NCBI GenBank assembly: GCA_963669155.1
Contig: OZ022584.1
Span: 14,982,179 to 15,046,178, forward strand
From: Arbacia lixula
Taxonomy: Eukaryota > Echinodermata > Echinoidea > Arbacioida > Arbaciidae
Reading direction: 5' to 3'
DNA: 64,000 nt
Shown: positions 32,710-45,329 of the stretch, one piece after another
Numbering within the stretch: the first letter of the stretch is position 1
Layout of the letters: the number at the start of each line of letters is the position of its first letter
Notes under the pieces: model-generated
What the model saw: the letters and a program-made list of their open reading frames with translations, nothing else
Database searches by the model: none
Told to the model about the DNA's origin: nothing
Program-made: the position numbers and the translations under genes

Positions 32710-33795
32710 GATCCCATGTTTGTTGGTTGCCCGAGTTTTGTTTTTGTGAGGATTCAACTAGGAAAACACTACAATTCATTTTCGCTTGTCCCCATTTATA
32801 AGTACACATTACATGCAGTACATGATGACACTTACAGTGAAATCATCAGCGAACATGTTAATGTATGCATATTTAGAATCTACCTGTTGTATTTTGAGAT
32901 ACAGGTGGATGTGACGCAATTGCGTATGCATCGTATTGTTACGAGCAGTTGATGGTCATGAACACTGAGAGGCGGAAACGATCATGGTCTGAAAGGGATG
33001 GATATCCATGTTTTCAAATATCCTTGACCGCATCAAACTTTGAATGTGAAAACGTACTTTCGTGATCTCAAGATGGCCACACTACACGTGGCGATACAAC
33101 TATCGAATGAATTTTCTTTGGGGAAAATGATTTTTTTTTATGAACACAATGTATAAGTGCATAATAAAGGTCATTTCGATGCTGATCACGGATGAACAGT
33201 ACTATGACGTAGTGGTTTAATTGTGTTTCTATAAACGTTATTCCACTTTTATGCCAGGAGCTCAAAATATGGGCGACCACCTGTAGAAAATTTGGCGAGC
33301 CTGGCAAAACATCGGTAACCAAAATATAAAGAAATACGTTAATTGATTAATAAATACCAAAACCATCCACTACGTTTTCAGGTACGCCTTGATTTCGAGG
33401 AGTGCCATCGCAAGATCAAACCAATCGCGAAAGCGTTTTTATTTTAATAGACACTATCGACGAACTCTGCTGAGCACACCAACAACCGATGTATTACGTG
33501 CCAAGGATATAATGTATGATAGTTGAACAAAAACAATTCGTGTTGCTTACCTTTGCTTGGACTGTCGAAGTAAAATTTCCTAGTCGTGGGTTTACACCGT
33601 GCACCTGGACACAATCCGCTTCGTATACAACAATAGTCTGCACAGAGATAGCGTGAATGCCCTAGCTTCCGCCTGGCGTCGAAGAGTAGAATGGAGATGA
33701 CCGTCGTCTGACAACTCGATAAGCTCTCCTCCGAGCGAGCTTACCCGCACCCGGCCAGCGAACAGGCGCGCAGTACAGTGCGGAAGAGGGGTGGC
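32708..33795. other. intergenic, nothing recognised
   Basis: No assignable repeat or gene. The sequence becomes GC-richer towards 33.7 kb. Confidence 0.4.
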
Positions 33796-33799
33796 GGGT

Positions 33800-34112
33800 G
33801 TAGGGGGGAGAGAGATAGAGGGAGAGAGAGGGGAAGAGAGGGGAGAGAGGGAAAGGGGGAGAGAGAGGGGGAGAGAAAGAGAGAGAGGGGGAGAGAAAGA
33901 GAGAGAGGGGGAGAGAAAGAGAGAGAGAGGGGAGAAAGGAAGAGGCGGGGAGAGAAGGGCGTGAAGAGAGAGAGAGGCAGAGAGCGGGAGAGAGAGAGAG
34001 ATGCAGAGAGCGGGAGAGAGAGAGAGAGGCAGAGAGCGGGAGAGAGAGAGAGAGAGAGGGGGGGACGGATAGAGAGGGGGGATTGAGAGAGAGACGGGGG
34101 TGGGGGTAGGAG
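33800..34112. repeat. GA-rich minisatellite with nested units
   Basis: Over 300 bp of almost pure purine. Visible higher-order units are GGGGGAGAGAAAGAGAGAGA (repeated about three times from 33.87 kb) and GCAGAGAGCGGGAGAGAGAG (repeated three times from 33.97 kb). Ser/Leu/Pro and Arg/Glu frames here are low-complexity artefacts. Confidence 0.95.
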
Positions 34113-36149
34113 GTGGAGGTCTCCACATTAAACTCCGCACGCGATGGTTTTGATTCATACACTTTTTTTACTCTGCGATTCACCGTACATCGTGAAGATC
34201 CCCCCTTACAAATTTTCGACTGGTGTCACAATGTGAACTTCTTGTTCCAATATTGTCCATAGTACCACGTAATGAACTATGTTTGATTTGAATCTCTGGG
34301 GCTGGGATTGAAAGCAAAAAAAAAATACATTGATATATCACTTTCACATCTGATATCTAAACTGCAATCTATACACAATAACTTACTCCGATGGAGTAGT
34401 AGCTCACCTGGTATGAATGATATATTTTATTTCATTTATTTTATTTTATTTAACCACGGTTTAAAAGAAATCATGCATTAGGCAGTGGCAGTTCTTCTGC
34501 ATGTCCGTGCATAAAATGATACTGAAAAGAATAGCTTATTATGGGGGCCAAGTAATATGCATTTTGCACGAGCCGTACTTGTAGAACACCATTTTGTATA
34601 GTTCCGAAGGATATTAGCAAATTTGATACAAAATCGCTGAAAAGTCAAAGTGCCAAGAGCGGACTACAAATATACGAACCCGTAACGCAGCAGTGAAATA
34701 TGTGTAGGTTCCCCAGAAAAATCACATTAAAATAAAACTAGATCGTCTTGCATTGGTCATCAAGCCTGAATATGTGTATGCATTAACACTCAGTATTTGC
34801 AGTTCGTATTTGATATATTCATATGTAACGGAAGACACGAGTACTGTATATGAATAATTATTGGCAAATTGAACATGACGGCTGGATTTCCCTTAGTCAG
34901 ATATCATTAATATGGCGAGAAGGAAAAGCTGTTGTCCCGAGGGCGTTGAGTAATATCTACGAAAACTGTACGCAATTGTTAACGACTCTGTACCAGTATC
35001 ATATCCTCCCCTCCTTAAAAGGAACTCTTCAATCATTTCCCGCTCACATGTTTGTATATTGTTAAATATACATTACAGAATTTAATGACATTGAGTTTTT
35101 TCACTATTTTATTAGATTTCAAGTTACAGAAACTGCAATGATACACTGACACTATAAATTTCAACAATCATAACAATGCAACTGAATACAATAGAGATAG
35201 ATGTATACTAATACATTTGTTTGGTAAAATTCCCAAAACAATCGACTGTATCTTTTATGAATGACAATCTATTTGGCGGTTGAGAAAGACACATCAAAGA
35301 AAGCGTATCGTATGGAAAGTGAGAGAGGAAAACACGAACATAGTGATGGAAGGGTCACGTGGTGTCATTGCAACGGTCTTTGAAGTTAAGCTAGTAAAAA
35401 TCAATTCATTTAAAACTAAGGAAAGAATATGCACGCAGACGAAATTATTGGATGAAATAAAAGATAAATATAAATGCGTACAACTGTAGTACAGACTTGT
35501 TGCTATGGCTTTCCTGTCAAGATGATGATTAACATGACTAACCTGACTAATGTCGCTACTGTAGGCATAATAACCAATCTTTCCTTGACACGAAGAGCTC
35601 AGAGGCCAATACATTGTAAGTGGTTCTTCAGGAGACATGTGGTGGGCAGGAAATGCAAATAATGTAATGTATCGACTAAAGAATGTGAAGTGCATATTTT
35701 GTGTCGACTATACCGATTATGTTGGCAACCCAGGCATGTAATGGACTTCGAGTTGTGAAGGAAAAGCGGAGCGTCTTTAAGAGACGTGTAAGCAGAGATC
35801 TGAACATCCTACCCTAAATAGCAAAAAAAGTAAGGGGGAATTGGGAGACGGCGCCTCTGCTGTGTTTACACATGAATGTAGGTGTAAATTGAGGTAAGGG
35901 CTAAAATACGCTGATTTTCCTTAATCATTTTATCATTTTCCCCCGCGCCCACCCCCACTTCACAAAATTGAGCCGCTCCATATTCACGTAACGCCAATGT
36001 AGAACTCTTCAATGACGACGATGAATTTGAAGCGAAATTCTTACATGTCTAATGAGGCTTGAATTGCTGTACCGTCCATTTTAATTTTTGTTAAAATGAT
36101 TAATAGATGTCCAGCTTCATCTGTGCTGTGTTGATGAAATAGTTCTCAC
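34113..36149. other. intergenic, nothing recognised
   Basis: AT-rich. No convincing coding frame or repeat family identified. Confidence 0.4.
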
Positions 36150-36368
36150 ATGCTTCTAACCAATGGCAACCAACGCGTGATGCAGGGCGTGGAGTCTGCG
36201 TGGAGGCAAGCGGGCGTGTCGGATGATGATTATGATCAGCGTCGCATAACCGGACAAGGCGGGCGCATCCCAGCGGAAAGATGGTGTTGGTACTGCGAGA
36301 TGGACGCGTTTAATAAGGCGACCTGGTACGATAGCCGCTGGCGTATGCGTGATGGATGTGTACAATAA
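36150..36368 (+). other. GC-rich island with a 72-codon open frame, unrecognised
   Basis: The frame starts at ATG 36150 and encodes a Trp/Arg/Asp-rich peptide (RWCWYCEMDAF near the middle). The segment is markedly more GC-rich than its surroundings, but the opposite strand is also open across almost the same span. Coding status is undecided. Confidence 0.15.
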
Positions 36369-36674
36369 CCAGAACAACTATCACGTGATCAACTGCTCTG
36401 CAGCATGTGTACATACCATGCCATTTCCAGTAGAGGGTGTCGTGAGTTACCCGAAGCTAGTATGACCCTGTGCCTTACTGCCATTTAAAGATTCCGTCTG
36501 CCTCTGTCTAAATGTGTACGTCAGATGGTGTCGGATACATACAAAGCCAGATGGTGTCGGACAGCAGCAATGTTTTGGGATCATGGACGGAAAATAGGAC
36601 AGCAAAAATAAATACGCCAGAGAAACGTTTGCTTTAATCATAAGTAACCCCTTCATACAGCCCAGCTTAGGAAA

Positions 36675-37050
36675 CATCGAAAACCTAAAGAGCGGTTTTC
36701 ACTGGAGGGGGGGGGGGGGGGGCGAATGATTTGCGAAGGACGCGTATGTCGAAAAATGGCAAAGTCCGACATTCGCATTTTCTACTGCACCAAGCTCGCA
36801 AAACGTGCGCGTAGGTTCGCAAGCTTCGCAAATCGCTCGCGGGAGTCGTTTTTAGTTCGGCGGAAATTTCAAATTAATTCGAAATTTCTCTTGAACACTT
36901 CCCGCATCCCGAGGCGTTTTTATTCGATTTTTTTCTCAAACATGTCTTAAAAGCTCTGTAATATGCGCAGAGGCTGCGCAGGATGTGCGTGATATTTGCA
37001 AAGCCTTCCCAAAAAATTCTCACCCAGTTTACAGAACAGCCCTTAAGTAA
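36675..37050. mobile_element. possible TIR element with an internal G run
   Basis: The left flank CTAAAGAGCGGTTTTCACTGG and the reverse complement of the right flank, CTTAAGGGCTGTTCTGTAAA..., show weak similarity. Inside are 16 consecutive G (36707-36722) and several TTCGCAAA/GCTCGC motifs. The ends are not well defined. Confidence 0.35.
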
Positions 37051-37199
37051 CACCTGCTTAAGTATGTGTAACGAACGAAGTGGCTGAAAAACGTCTGAAA
37101 TACGTGTATCAACATGCAGTTTGCGTCTTATATAAGGCCAAGGTCCGCTCATTGCCGCCCATCGCCCACACAGCTCCTCCCCAGCATCCGTCACCGCAT

Positions 37200-37825
37200 T
37201 TCTAGCTCTTTACTCACTTTAAGACTGCCATCAATAGATTTCGTACCTATTTGAGCATCTCATTTTCGCAGAGCATATCATGTTTTTCCATTTTGATCGT
37301 TTCATGATGGCATAATAATACCGAATTCGATATGTTTTTTTTTTATTTTATACGTGTTTGTTTTCTTTCTTAAATGACTTTTATGTATATTTTTGCTGTA
37401 TCTGATTTATTGTGTGTCTGTGTGTATATTTATATTATGGTATTTAGATATTTTATAAGTTTTAAATGTATTATGTCACTGTAGGTGTACAAAAAATGCA
37501 CCGCCCTCTGAAGAGTTAATCCTTTGTTTGTTAGTTTTTGTTTGTTTTTTGTTTGTTTTGTGTGTATGTTGTTTTCTTAATTTTTCTTTGATATAGTTTT
37601 TAAATTTAAAGGACGTATTTTTATGTAATGTGTGTACTTTGGTTGATCTTACTGCCTGCCATTTAAATAATAGACTATATATTTAATGTGTATTGAACAA
37701 CATGTTAAAGGTCATCACACCTCACAAGCCATCGGCTTTCTGGTGATGCCTTGTACTCATTGTTCATGAAAATGTTTTATTTTTGTTTGTTAAATAAATA
37801 AAGAATTGAACTGAATTTAATTTGA
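37200..37825 (+). mobile_element. probable decayed LINE 3' end
   Basis: A long T/G-rich 3' UTR-like stretch leads to a hairpin (CATCACACC...GCCATCGGC...GGTGATG, about 37713-37747) and then GTTAAATAAATAAAGAATTG and GAATTGAACTGAATTTAATT. This is the architecture of CR1/L2-type 3' ends. No RT-coding sequence remains upstream. Confidence 0.4.
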
Positions 37826-39530
37826 TTGAAAGAGCAGCCTAGGGCTGAAGTGGTGAATCATTCTCAAATGAACTCAACTGAACTGTATGGGTGGGTGAAA
37901 GCGTGACATGATGGGAAAGGTTGTTGTCCTCTCCCCTTTAAATGAACATATGTCTTAGTCTAGTTATGGTATAAAGAAGATTATCATAAACTTTCAAATA
38001 GTCTCTGTAGGTAAATATATTTTGAGCAATGACATTAGATGTGATGATCGATGTTTGTAAAGTTGACGATTTTCCACCTATTAGCGACTGCACACAAATA
38101 AAATGTTATTAACTTACGCTTTATTGCCTCAATATAGAATTGCAAGTCAGTCGAATCCATTTTAAATTGCTGTATTTAAAACATCCCTATATCTTAAAAC
38201 GAAATTTCCAATCCCATTCAGTTAGCTATTCATTCATTCAAGGCTTTCTTTAGCAGGTTATTTGAATTCAGGTCCATTTGGTACATAATTAGACCTGAAT
38301 TGCAAGACCTTTCTTGTATCTTAGTAATCGTTTTCCAAAAATGATGCAGACTGCCTGTGATAGACATATAGCAACGGAATTATAGGTTTTCATGGTTTGA
38401 TGGTGAAAATGTGGAGACTTAGCGAATAAATGGTGAGGAAATACGCAGTGCGCTGCGTTCAATCTTGTGAGCAATCCAGATAGTTGAGCGAGAAAGTGGT
38501 TTAGCGTCTTTCCTAATATATACAAATAAGCAAAAATAAGCATTTGCATAATATCCCAAAGGTACACGAGGTACGCCAGAAAATAACCCATTGATCAACA
38601 TCCACTAGCATGTCACCCATGACTACTTCAAATGGATTGGAAGTCCTGATCATAGTTTAAAAGTATTCATGCTTCATCAATGGAGAACGATGTCTCCTTG
38701 TTATTCTCTTTTGATGTCCCCTATGGTGTTTCTGTAGGGTCAACGGTAAACTTCGTCTGACTGGACTTGTGTGAACTAGTTTACTACTTCGCCGATTCAT
38801 CATCCCATTTTTAGAGGCGAATTTTTCATTCCCAGACATTACCAAATTAATGAAACATTTCATTCATGATATTGATTGGATTTGCATTCCTTCCAGGCTC
38901 CGTGTAGACGACTTTAAAGTACAAATCTGTAGATCTCATTTACTCTTTTGAGTTCCATCTCATCATAACATGACCAAGCTGACGAAAAATCATCGTTGAT
39001 TTGATTGAGACAAGTTCAAAAATGCAGTTGGGCAGAACAATATTTTGCGGGTTTGAAATAACCACAAATGTATCATCCTTACTTATCAATAAAGTATATA
39101 CTGAAAGTTTACAGTTGCAGTTGCAATCAGGGGGCTTTTTCTCAGCTTTTTCGTTATGCCGAGTAGTAAACTCAAGCAATTATTTATAATTTATTCGTCC
39201 ACGTGCTATCGGAAAGCATATATATGGCCAGGCGTATAGTATGTAACACATTTGAAAACAGTAGGTTTTATATTTTGGAAATTGAGCAGCTAGTACACAT
39301 CAACCAGAGTGATTTCACAGTACTTGTTGTACACATTGGAGAAGCTGCAGTACCCGAGTGCTGCATGTTAACAGCATTGTTGAATAATGTGCATATCATG
39401 ATTTCTAGCAGTTTTAGATAACGAGAAGCATGAAAAGGGTATTAGCTTTCTTTCACTTAGCATATAGTTCTTACATTGTTAAATCACATGTGTTAATGAT
39501 AGAACAAAAGTAGCAAATTGATTTTTTTTT
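37826..39530. other. intergenic, nothing recognised
   Basis: No gene or repeat family assigned. The short open frames have no protein-like features. Confidence 0.4.
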
Positions 39531-39724
39531 CTTTCTTTCTCTTCAAGATTTTTTTTTCTTTCTTCTTTCTTTCTTTTAAATGATCAAGTATGTTCATTTT
39601 TTATATATGTTTTTCTTTTTATTTTGATTGTATTGTTCGTATATTTTGTTATGTTCTTTTGATAATGTATTATGTTCAATGTATGAAGTGTTATCTTTTT
39701 ATCATGCACGCCCCCCCCCCCCCC
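39530..39724. repeat. (TTTC)n-rich tract and 14-C run
   Basis: CTTTCTTTCTCT/TTCTTTCTTCTTTC at 39530-39577, then a T-rich stretch ending in 14 consecutive C (39711-39724). Confidence 0.85.
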
Positions 39725-39943
39725 GAAAAACAGCCTTTGGCAGAAGTGGGTCACCGTGCAAAACTTAAAATGAAGTGAACTTCTAAGCGTCGGGGAGCTC
39801 CGTTTATTCACTACTCGTTGTTCGTATGAAGCACACAGTTTCTTTAGAATATTTCAACTTATTTTACCCCAACTAATATTATCATGGAACATTAACAATG
39901 AATTTCACGTGTTCAGATTATGGTACCTTTGTTATTTCTCTGA

Positions 39944-39967
39944 ATGTAATGTAATGTAATGTAATTG
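39944..39967. repeat. (TGTAA)n short tandem repeat
   Basis: About four to five pentamers, then GCATTGCATTC. Confidence 0.8.
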
Positions 39968-40409
39968 CATTGCATTCTAAAGTTATGCACAACCACGCAG
40001 CGAGAAACAACGGTTGAGCACACAATCCACTCGCGGCCATATTGATTTCAGAAAAACGGGACTCACATTTCATTATCTGTAACACACGAGGAAGAAGGCG
40101 AGAGAAAACATAAGAACTTTCGCGAGGGGCGTGTAATAATGTACGACACATTAAACAGAGCCATGTTGATGAAGAGCCTCTGGCGCCTTAACAAGACGAA
40201 GTAAAGAGAAGACGAATTTGCTGAAGAAGCTTTGATATATTGAACGTCACAATCGCTGCTGTTGACAAAGCCATTATTTTGGGAGAGGACATTTCGATTC
40301 ATGTGTTTGTGTATCACGTGTGTGCATGCATGTTTGTATTTCTGTATGTGTGTCTCTCTCCCTGTTTGAACGGATGTCGAAGTCGAAATCTACATATACA
40401 CTCATTTTA

Positions 40410-40459
40410 TACACACGCGCTCGCACACACACGCACACTCGTACACACATACACACACA

Positions 40460-40512
<53 letters not shown>
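40410..40512. repeat. (CA)n microsatellite
   Basis: Long CA array with GCGCTC and CTCGTA interruptions, then about 26 clean CA units. His-Thr and Cys-Val frames here are artefacts. Confidence 0.95.
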
Positions 40513-40514
<2 letters not shown>

Positions 40515-40929
40515 CGTCATTCGCCATCCATGCCTCACATGCAGATAACACTATCAAAAACACCAGCGACTGCGCTAGCTTTATCTTAGGTGCCCATGCC
40601 ACGCCATGATTATTCCAGATTCTGGTCAGATCATTCATTACTTTTACAAATATCGATATCACCAACAGTACCTTTGATATCTAACCCATGCGATAGGTCA
40701 GATCATTTAATTTTGAGGGAAAAATGATCCATCACCGATTGAAAGTGAGCGATTCACGGATTGCACCGATATGTGCGGGGGTGTCGATCAACTTGTAGGT
40801 CATGTAGGTATAGAGTGGAGGGAAAACATATTTGAACACGGTGTTTCAACTATTCGCGTATTTGTTTAGATTATTTCCGTTGAGGAATAATGATTGAATA
40901 ACTCCTTCATCCGCAATGGCAAAAATGAC

Positions 40930-41032
40930 GGTGTGTGTGTGTTTGTTTGTGTGTGTGTGTGTGTGTGTCTATGTGTGCGTGCGTTGTGTGCGTGTGTGTA
41001 TCTGTGTGTACATGTGTATGTCTGTGTGTATG
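40930..41032. repeat. (GT)n interrupted microsatellite
   Basis: GTGTGT with TTTG, CTATG, GCGTGC and CATGT interruptions. It lies about 0.4 kb from the CA array, on the complementary motif. Confidence 0.95.
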
Positions 41033-42375
41033 CGCCCGCGCCTATATGAATAAGTGTGTTTAAGTCCTTAGAACAACGACACAAAATGTGGAAGGTTGAG
41101 TGTGAGCGACCCCCTCGCGAATGTTTATATACCCTTTTGAAATCACTCACTGCACGTCAAGATAATTTATTGATGCTTATTTTGACAACTAGAATCGCAG
41201 CAACTACGTTGGCATTTTAGGCCCAGGGGCTCGATCACACCACAATATACTGAACAGGCTCACCTCGTAGGGGTAGGGTAGTCGGGCCTCTTGCCCATCA
41301 ATATTTCGTGATAATAACGTTACCATGACTGAGTCGTTGAAGCGAGAGCGCTCATTTATTTGTTGATTTGTCGGTTTGGTGTTTTAAATGATGTCAAGGT
41401 TATATTTTTTTCCATCGCTTTGGCAGGAGTGAAAAACATAATATTGTCCGAGCGTGATCTTTCTCATAATTGAATGTGAATATGATTATTACTGACGTGT
41501 ACACATATTTCGTGAAGGCGCATTTTATCTTCAAAATTATGATTATGATATGCTAAAATATTCAATACAGTTTATATAAATTTATGTATTCACAATTCTC
41601 ATTTCATTTTACATATTGTAGTGTTTCCAAACCATGTCTGGGGCCTTTCAACTCACAAGCTCTGCTTCTAAGATTGACCCCTAAACATTCTCTTCAAAAT
41701 GTTTATATCTTAAGTTGTTATTAACGTTATTTGAAATGTTTGGCCTCATAATGACCATTGTTTGTTTGTTTGTTTGTTTGTTTTTTTAAATGTGGAAATA
41801 AATATGAATATCTTGTTGTATTCTTATCATCATCAATGTTATCTCTAGGTATGATATGCTGGACATGAACACAATAAGCTGACAATAATAGTTTTCGACC
41901 GTGTAACTCTTCGAAAGTATGTAAACAGTCAGTGAGCTCTGTGTATTACATTGATTGAGAGATATCAATTGCACCAGATGAATTCACAATGCAAAGACAG
42001 TAAATTCACTTTCCCTGTTTTCGCCATCCGCTTTTCATTTGTCATCGTTTTTGATATCGTAAAGGATCAGGCCTTAAAATGATACGCGAGTTTCTAATGC
42101 TCCGTTAATGCTCCGTTTCTCTTATCTGTCTTAAATAAATGTTAGTTATTCCTGGGCATGGCATATGGTGATGTTTACTTAAATCGGTATTACCCTTTTA
42201 TCCTGATTTTATATGGAGCCGTATAACTGCCTCAGCGAGAACAATAAAACCTTCATTATTGATACTGTCACGATCAATCAGGTACAATCCGTCGTCTGCT
42301 GGCAGTTGTGCTAAAGCGCATCATACCTTTGAAATGGTCGTAATTGAGCTTCCTTTCTCTTATACATGTTGTATC
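41033..42375. other. intergenic, with (TTTG)n
   Basis: (TTTG)n at about 41759-41782 followed by TTTTTTTAAATGTGGAAATA. This resembles the tail near 21.54 kb. No gene recognised. Confidence 0.4.
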
Positions 42376-42379
42376 TCAC

Positions 42380-42380
42380 T

Positions 42381-42464
<84 letters not shown>

Positions 42465-42558
42465 CGCACTCTCTCTCTCTCTCTCTCCCTCTCTCTCTCT
42501 ATATATATTCATATGTCGCACTCTCTCTCTATCTTTCTCTCTCTCTCTTTCTCTCTGT

Positions 42559-42592
<34 letters not shown>

Positions 42593-42655
42593 TTATATAT
42601 ATACAGTATATCGCACTCTCTCTCTCTCTCTATCTCCCTTTCCTTTCTCACTGCC

Positions 42656-42700
<45 letters not shown>

Positions 42701-42716
42701 ACCTCTCTCTCCATCT
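42380..42716. repeat. compound (CT)n/(TA)n array with a higher-order unit
   Basis: Three successive blocks share the order TATA(T/C)..., CGCAC, (TC)n, at about 42430-42475, 42500-42530 and 42595-42625. The array therefore expanded by block duplication as well as dinucleotide slippage. Confidence 0.95.
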
Positions 42717-42726
42717 AAGCAAAACC

Positions 42727-42922
42727 AAAAAGTAAGCCCCCCCCCCCCCCCCCCATTTTAAAATTTGCCCACTCATGCATGACTTATTGGATAAAGATGA
42801 TTTTCACACATAGGTTTGTCAATAAGTTAAGAAACAATCCTGCCAAATTATTTTGCCCAAAACTAATTCGATAGAAAGTTATGCTATTTTTCTTAGGGGG
42901 GGGGGGACTTACTTTTTTTTTT
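42727..42922. mobile_element. 196-bp inverted-repeat element capped by C and G runs
   Basis: The left end is AAAAAGTAAG followed by 18 C. The right end is 11 G followed by ACTTACTTTTTTTTTT. These are inverted copies of each other. The unique middle (about 140 bp) is AT-rich. This looks like a MITE whose termini contain homopolymer tracts. Confidence 0.6.
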
Positions 42923-43019
42923 GTTGCGTTTAATATGTTGTGTGTCTCTTTAACTCCCTCTTTCTTCTCCCTCTGGTATAGTTAGTCCACTTCTCTCCGC
43001 ATTTTTCTCTTCGTCTCTA

Positions 43020-43074
43020 TCTCTCTCTCTCTCTCTCTTTCTCACTGTCTACCTCACTCTCCACCTATATGAAA

Positions 43075-43110
<36 letters not shown>
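43020..43110. repeat. (CT)n and (CA)n tracts
   Basis: Short CT run at about 43017-43040 and (AC)n at about 43078-43110. Confidence 0.9.
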
Positions 43111-43111
<1 letters not shown>

Positions 43112-44660
43112 AATCACACCCTGTTACGTTCACAAACTATATATCAGTACACCGTTTCTAAATGATGTAACCATGCCAAGGAGGTATCTCAGTCTTAAAA
43201 GGTACTATATCTTGCAGTTCAATGGAATTTTAACACATTAAATCATAAGTTACCTTGCGACACCGTCACGTATTTGGATTACGTTATGACGTCGTAGAAT
43301 ATCGTTAGATTCCATCAGCTACGCGGCGTAAAGTGATCCGCTTTTACAGTGTAACCTTATTCATCCTTCCATACACTGAAGAGAGCATGCAAAGTATTAT
43401 TTTCACACAATGTGGAAAGGAGCGCCATTGATGGATTTCTCGAGCTCATACAGCACAAAGTCTGCACTTCATTTGCAGCTTTTGGAGTTTTGCAGCGTCT
43501 TTTCCTCCCATCACGCAGATATAATGGGCAAGAAGTGTAGAAAGTGTTGCAAACGGTACAAAAAATGCTAAATGGTACAAATATCGAATCGTCCTTGGCC
43601 GTGCCATGAAAACAAGGGAACACAATTACAGAGAACGGAAAAGCAATCCATTATACCCTTTTCCTCCAATGTATTGACAATGATCTCAAACTCTCTGTTC
43701 GTCGTGATTTGGACTGACATACTACGTGTCTTCGTGACAATCAGCGATTGGCAGTTAGTGCATATCATCTTGGACATTAAAAAGTTTGTCGCTTTGAAGG
43801 ACAAATCCACATCTAGAAAAGCAACGGTCTTTATTTCCATAAAACTTGATATCGTTAAGACACACTCTTTATATGAAGAGAATAATCAACTTACGTTGTG
43901 CCGTTCGCCTGTTTTCATAACCATTCCATTTGAATGCATGATGCTTTAATATTCATTAAAGATGTAATCAGACTCCATACATTTATCTTCATTTGGCACG
44001 TTTCATGACATGTATAATCTTCCATATAGAAAGATAGTTCTGTTGCTTAATGGTGACGATTGAAATATCAAATGTATAGTCCAGTTGAACCTTATACGGA
44101 TTACGGAAGATTATAATGCAGAGATATTGGAAAGTCTTAAGATTATAAACGAAGATAAACCAATTTAAAGATAATGGATGTTTTGGTGCAGAATATGGAA
44201 TGATGAAATATATTAGTAGTCCATTTGTATTTTTCTTCAATTGAAAGCGTCATTCCTTAATGAATATTCATAGTCCAGCTTAGGGTGAGCAGATGAGAGA
44301 TGGTGATGCTCGTCAGTTATGACAGGTAGACAATCTTGATCGATGCCCAGCATTGGCAATTTGAAGCTTGCAAGCATATTTTGATTAAAGAGGGATCAAA
44401 CATTTATAGTTGCTTTCAAAGAGCGACCTGATTCCATTACTTATTTAACCTGAATGTCCTTCTTTATAACGCATTCTTCCATTAAGGCATGAATATTTGT
44501 CTTTATTTTGGAACGCGAAGCATGCTTATGATTCTATTGACCTGAGACTCAATAGGCTTAGCGAACTTTTGCCAGAGAATTCTAATCTGAATACCGTCGA
44601 TGCCTGCTTTGTCTTTGGCTCGATTTCTGAAGAGAGCTTTAACGCCAATAGTGTACTAAA
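43111..44660. other. intergenic, nothing recognised
   Basis: The 125-codon frame at 43572-43949 and its antisense counterpart have no recognisable domains. Confidence 0.4.
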
Positions 44661-44664
44661 CCTG

Positions 44665-44740
44665 GCCAAACCTGATGAGACGCCAAATAAAGCAACATGA
44701 AACATTATTATTGATTCAATATCATTGATTTTGGCCTCGG
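44665..44740 (+). repeat. dispersed repeat, copy 2 (partner at 29.14 kb)
   Basis: GAGACGCCAAATAAAGCAAC followed by TTGATTCAATATCATTGATT matches 29.15-29.22 kb in the same orientation. Confidence 0.6.
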
Positions 44741-44848
44741 AAATATTTGGCGGCGGACCTCCCTCGATCAAAGAACCAAACGCGTTAAATATTCTATTGT
44801 GCTATCAATAAGCCAGTTCGTAATTACAATTTGCGCATGAGCAGATGA

Positions 44849-44862
44849 AGGTCATAGTGACC
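44849..44862. promoter_or_regulatory. ERE-like palindrome, copy 1
   Basis: AGGTCATAGTGACC contains GGTCA-NNN-TGACC, the core of an IR3 steroid-receptor element. An identical 14-mer followed by AAAC lies 355 bp downstream. Occurrence within a repeat is likely. Confidence 0.3.
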
Positions 44863-45203
44863 AAACCAGCTTGTTGGTTTTTAAATCACTGAGATAAGCA
44901 TCATCATTAATAAGGTATTTTAGAATATGCTTGTTATCCAATTTTTAAAAGAACACCAAGGTGTTCAATCATGGGGTATTTGACAACAGGCCAAACGACA
45001 ACAATTAGTTTACAATAAACAATGTAATAGAAGCTTTCCCAATTGTTCACAGACCGTAGCCTACTATTCTTGTCACCTGTTTTGAGATGGCTCCTTTATT
45101 AGAGGTTGAATATCGCAAATTGCTATGTCGGGTAAGCACATTACGTAACATCTCCTTTTGAAATGATATATTAATAAACTGCTTATCCTAATGAAAAAGG
45201 GAA

Positions 45204-45217
45204 AGGTCATAGTGACC
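45204..45217. promoter_or_regulatory. ERE-like palindrome, copy 2
   Basis: Second perfect AGGTCATAGTGACC in the same orientation, again followed by AAAC and GCT. Confidence 0.3.
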
Positions 45218-45329
45218 AAACTTGCTCCAGAGCTAACTACGAACTGGTGTATTAACGCTACTGGTTTAGGTATAAATTACACTTCGTGCCGACTCCAATT
45301 CTAACACCTTCCTGGTTAGGGGATGTCAA

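Noticed and set aside
33592-34183. 188- and 173-codon Ser/Leu/Pro-rich frames
   Set aside because: They lie on the GA minisatellite. Composition is fully explained by the repeat and both strands are open.
34385-34430. A-box-like TAGCTCACCTGG as a tRNA
   Set aside because: No B box or acceptor stem follows.
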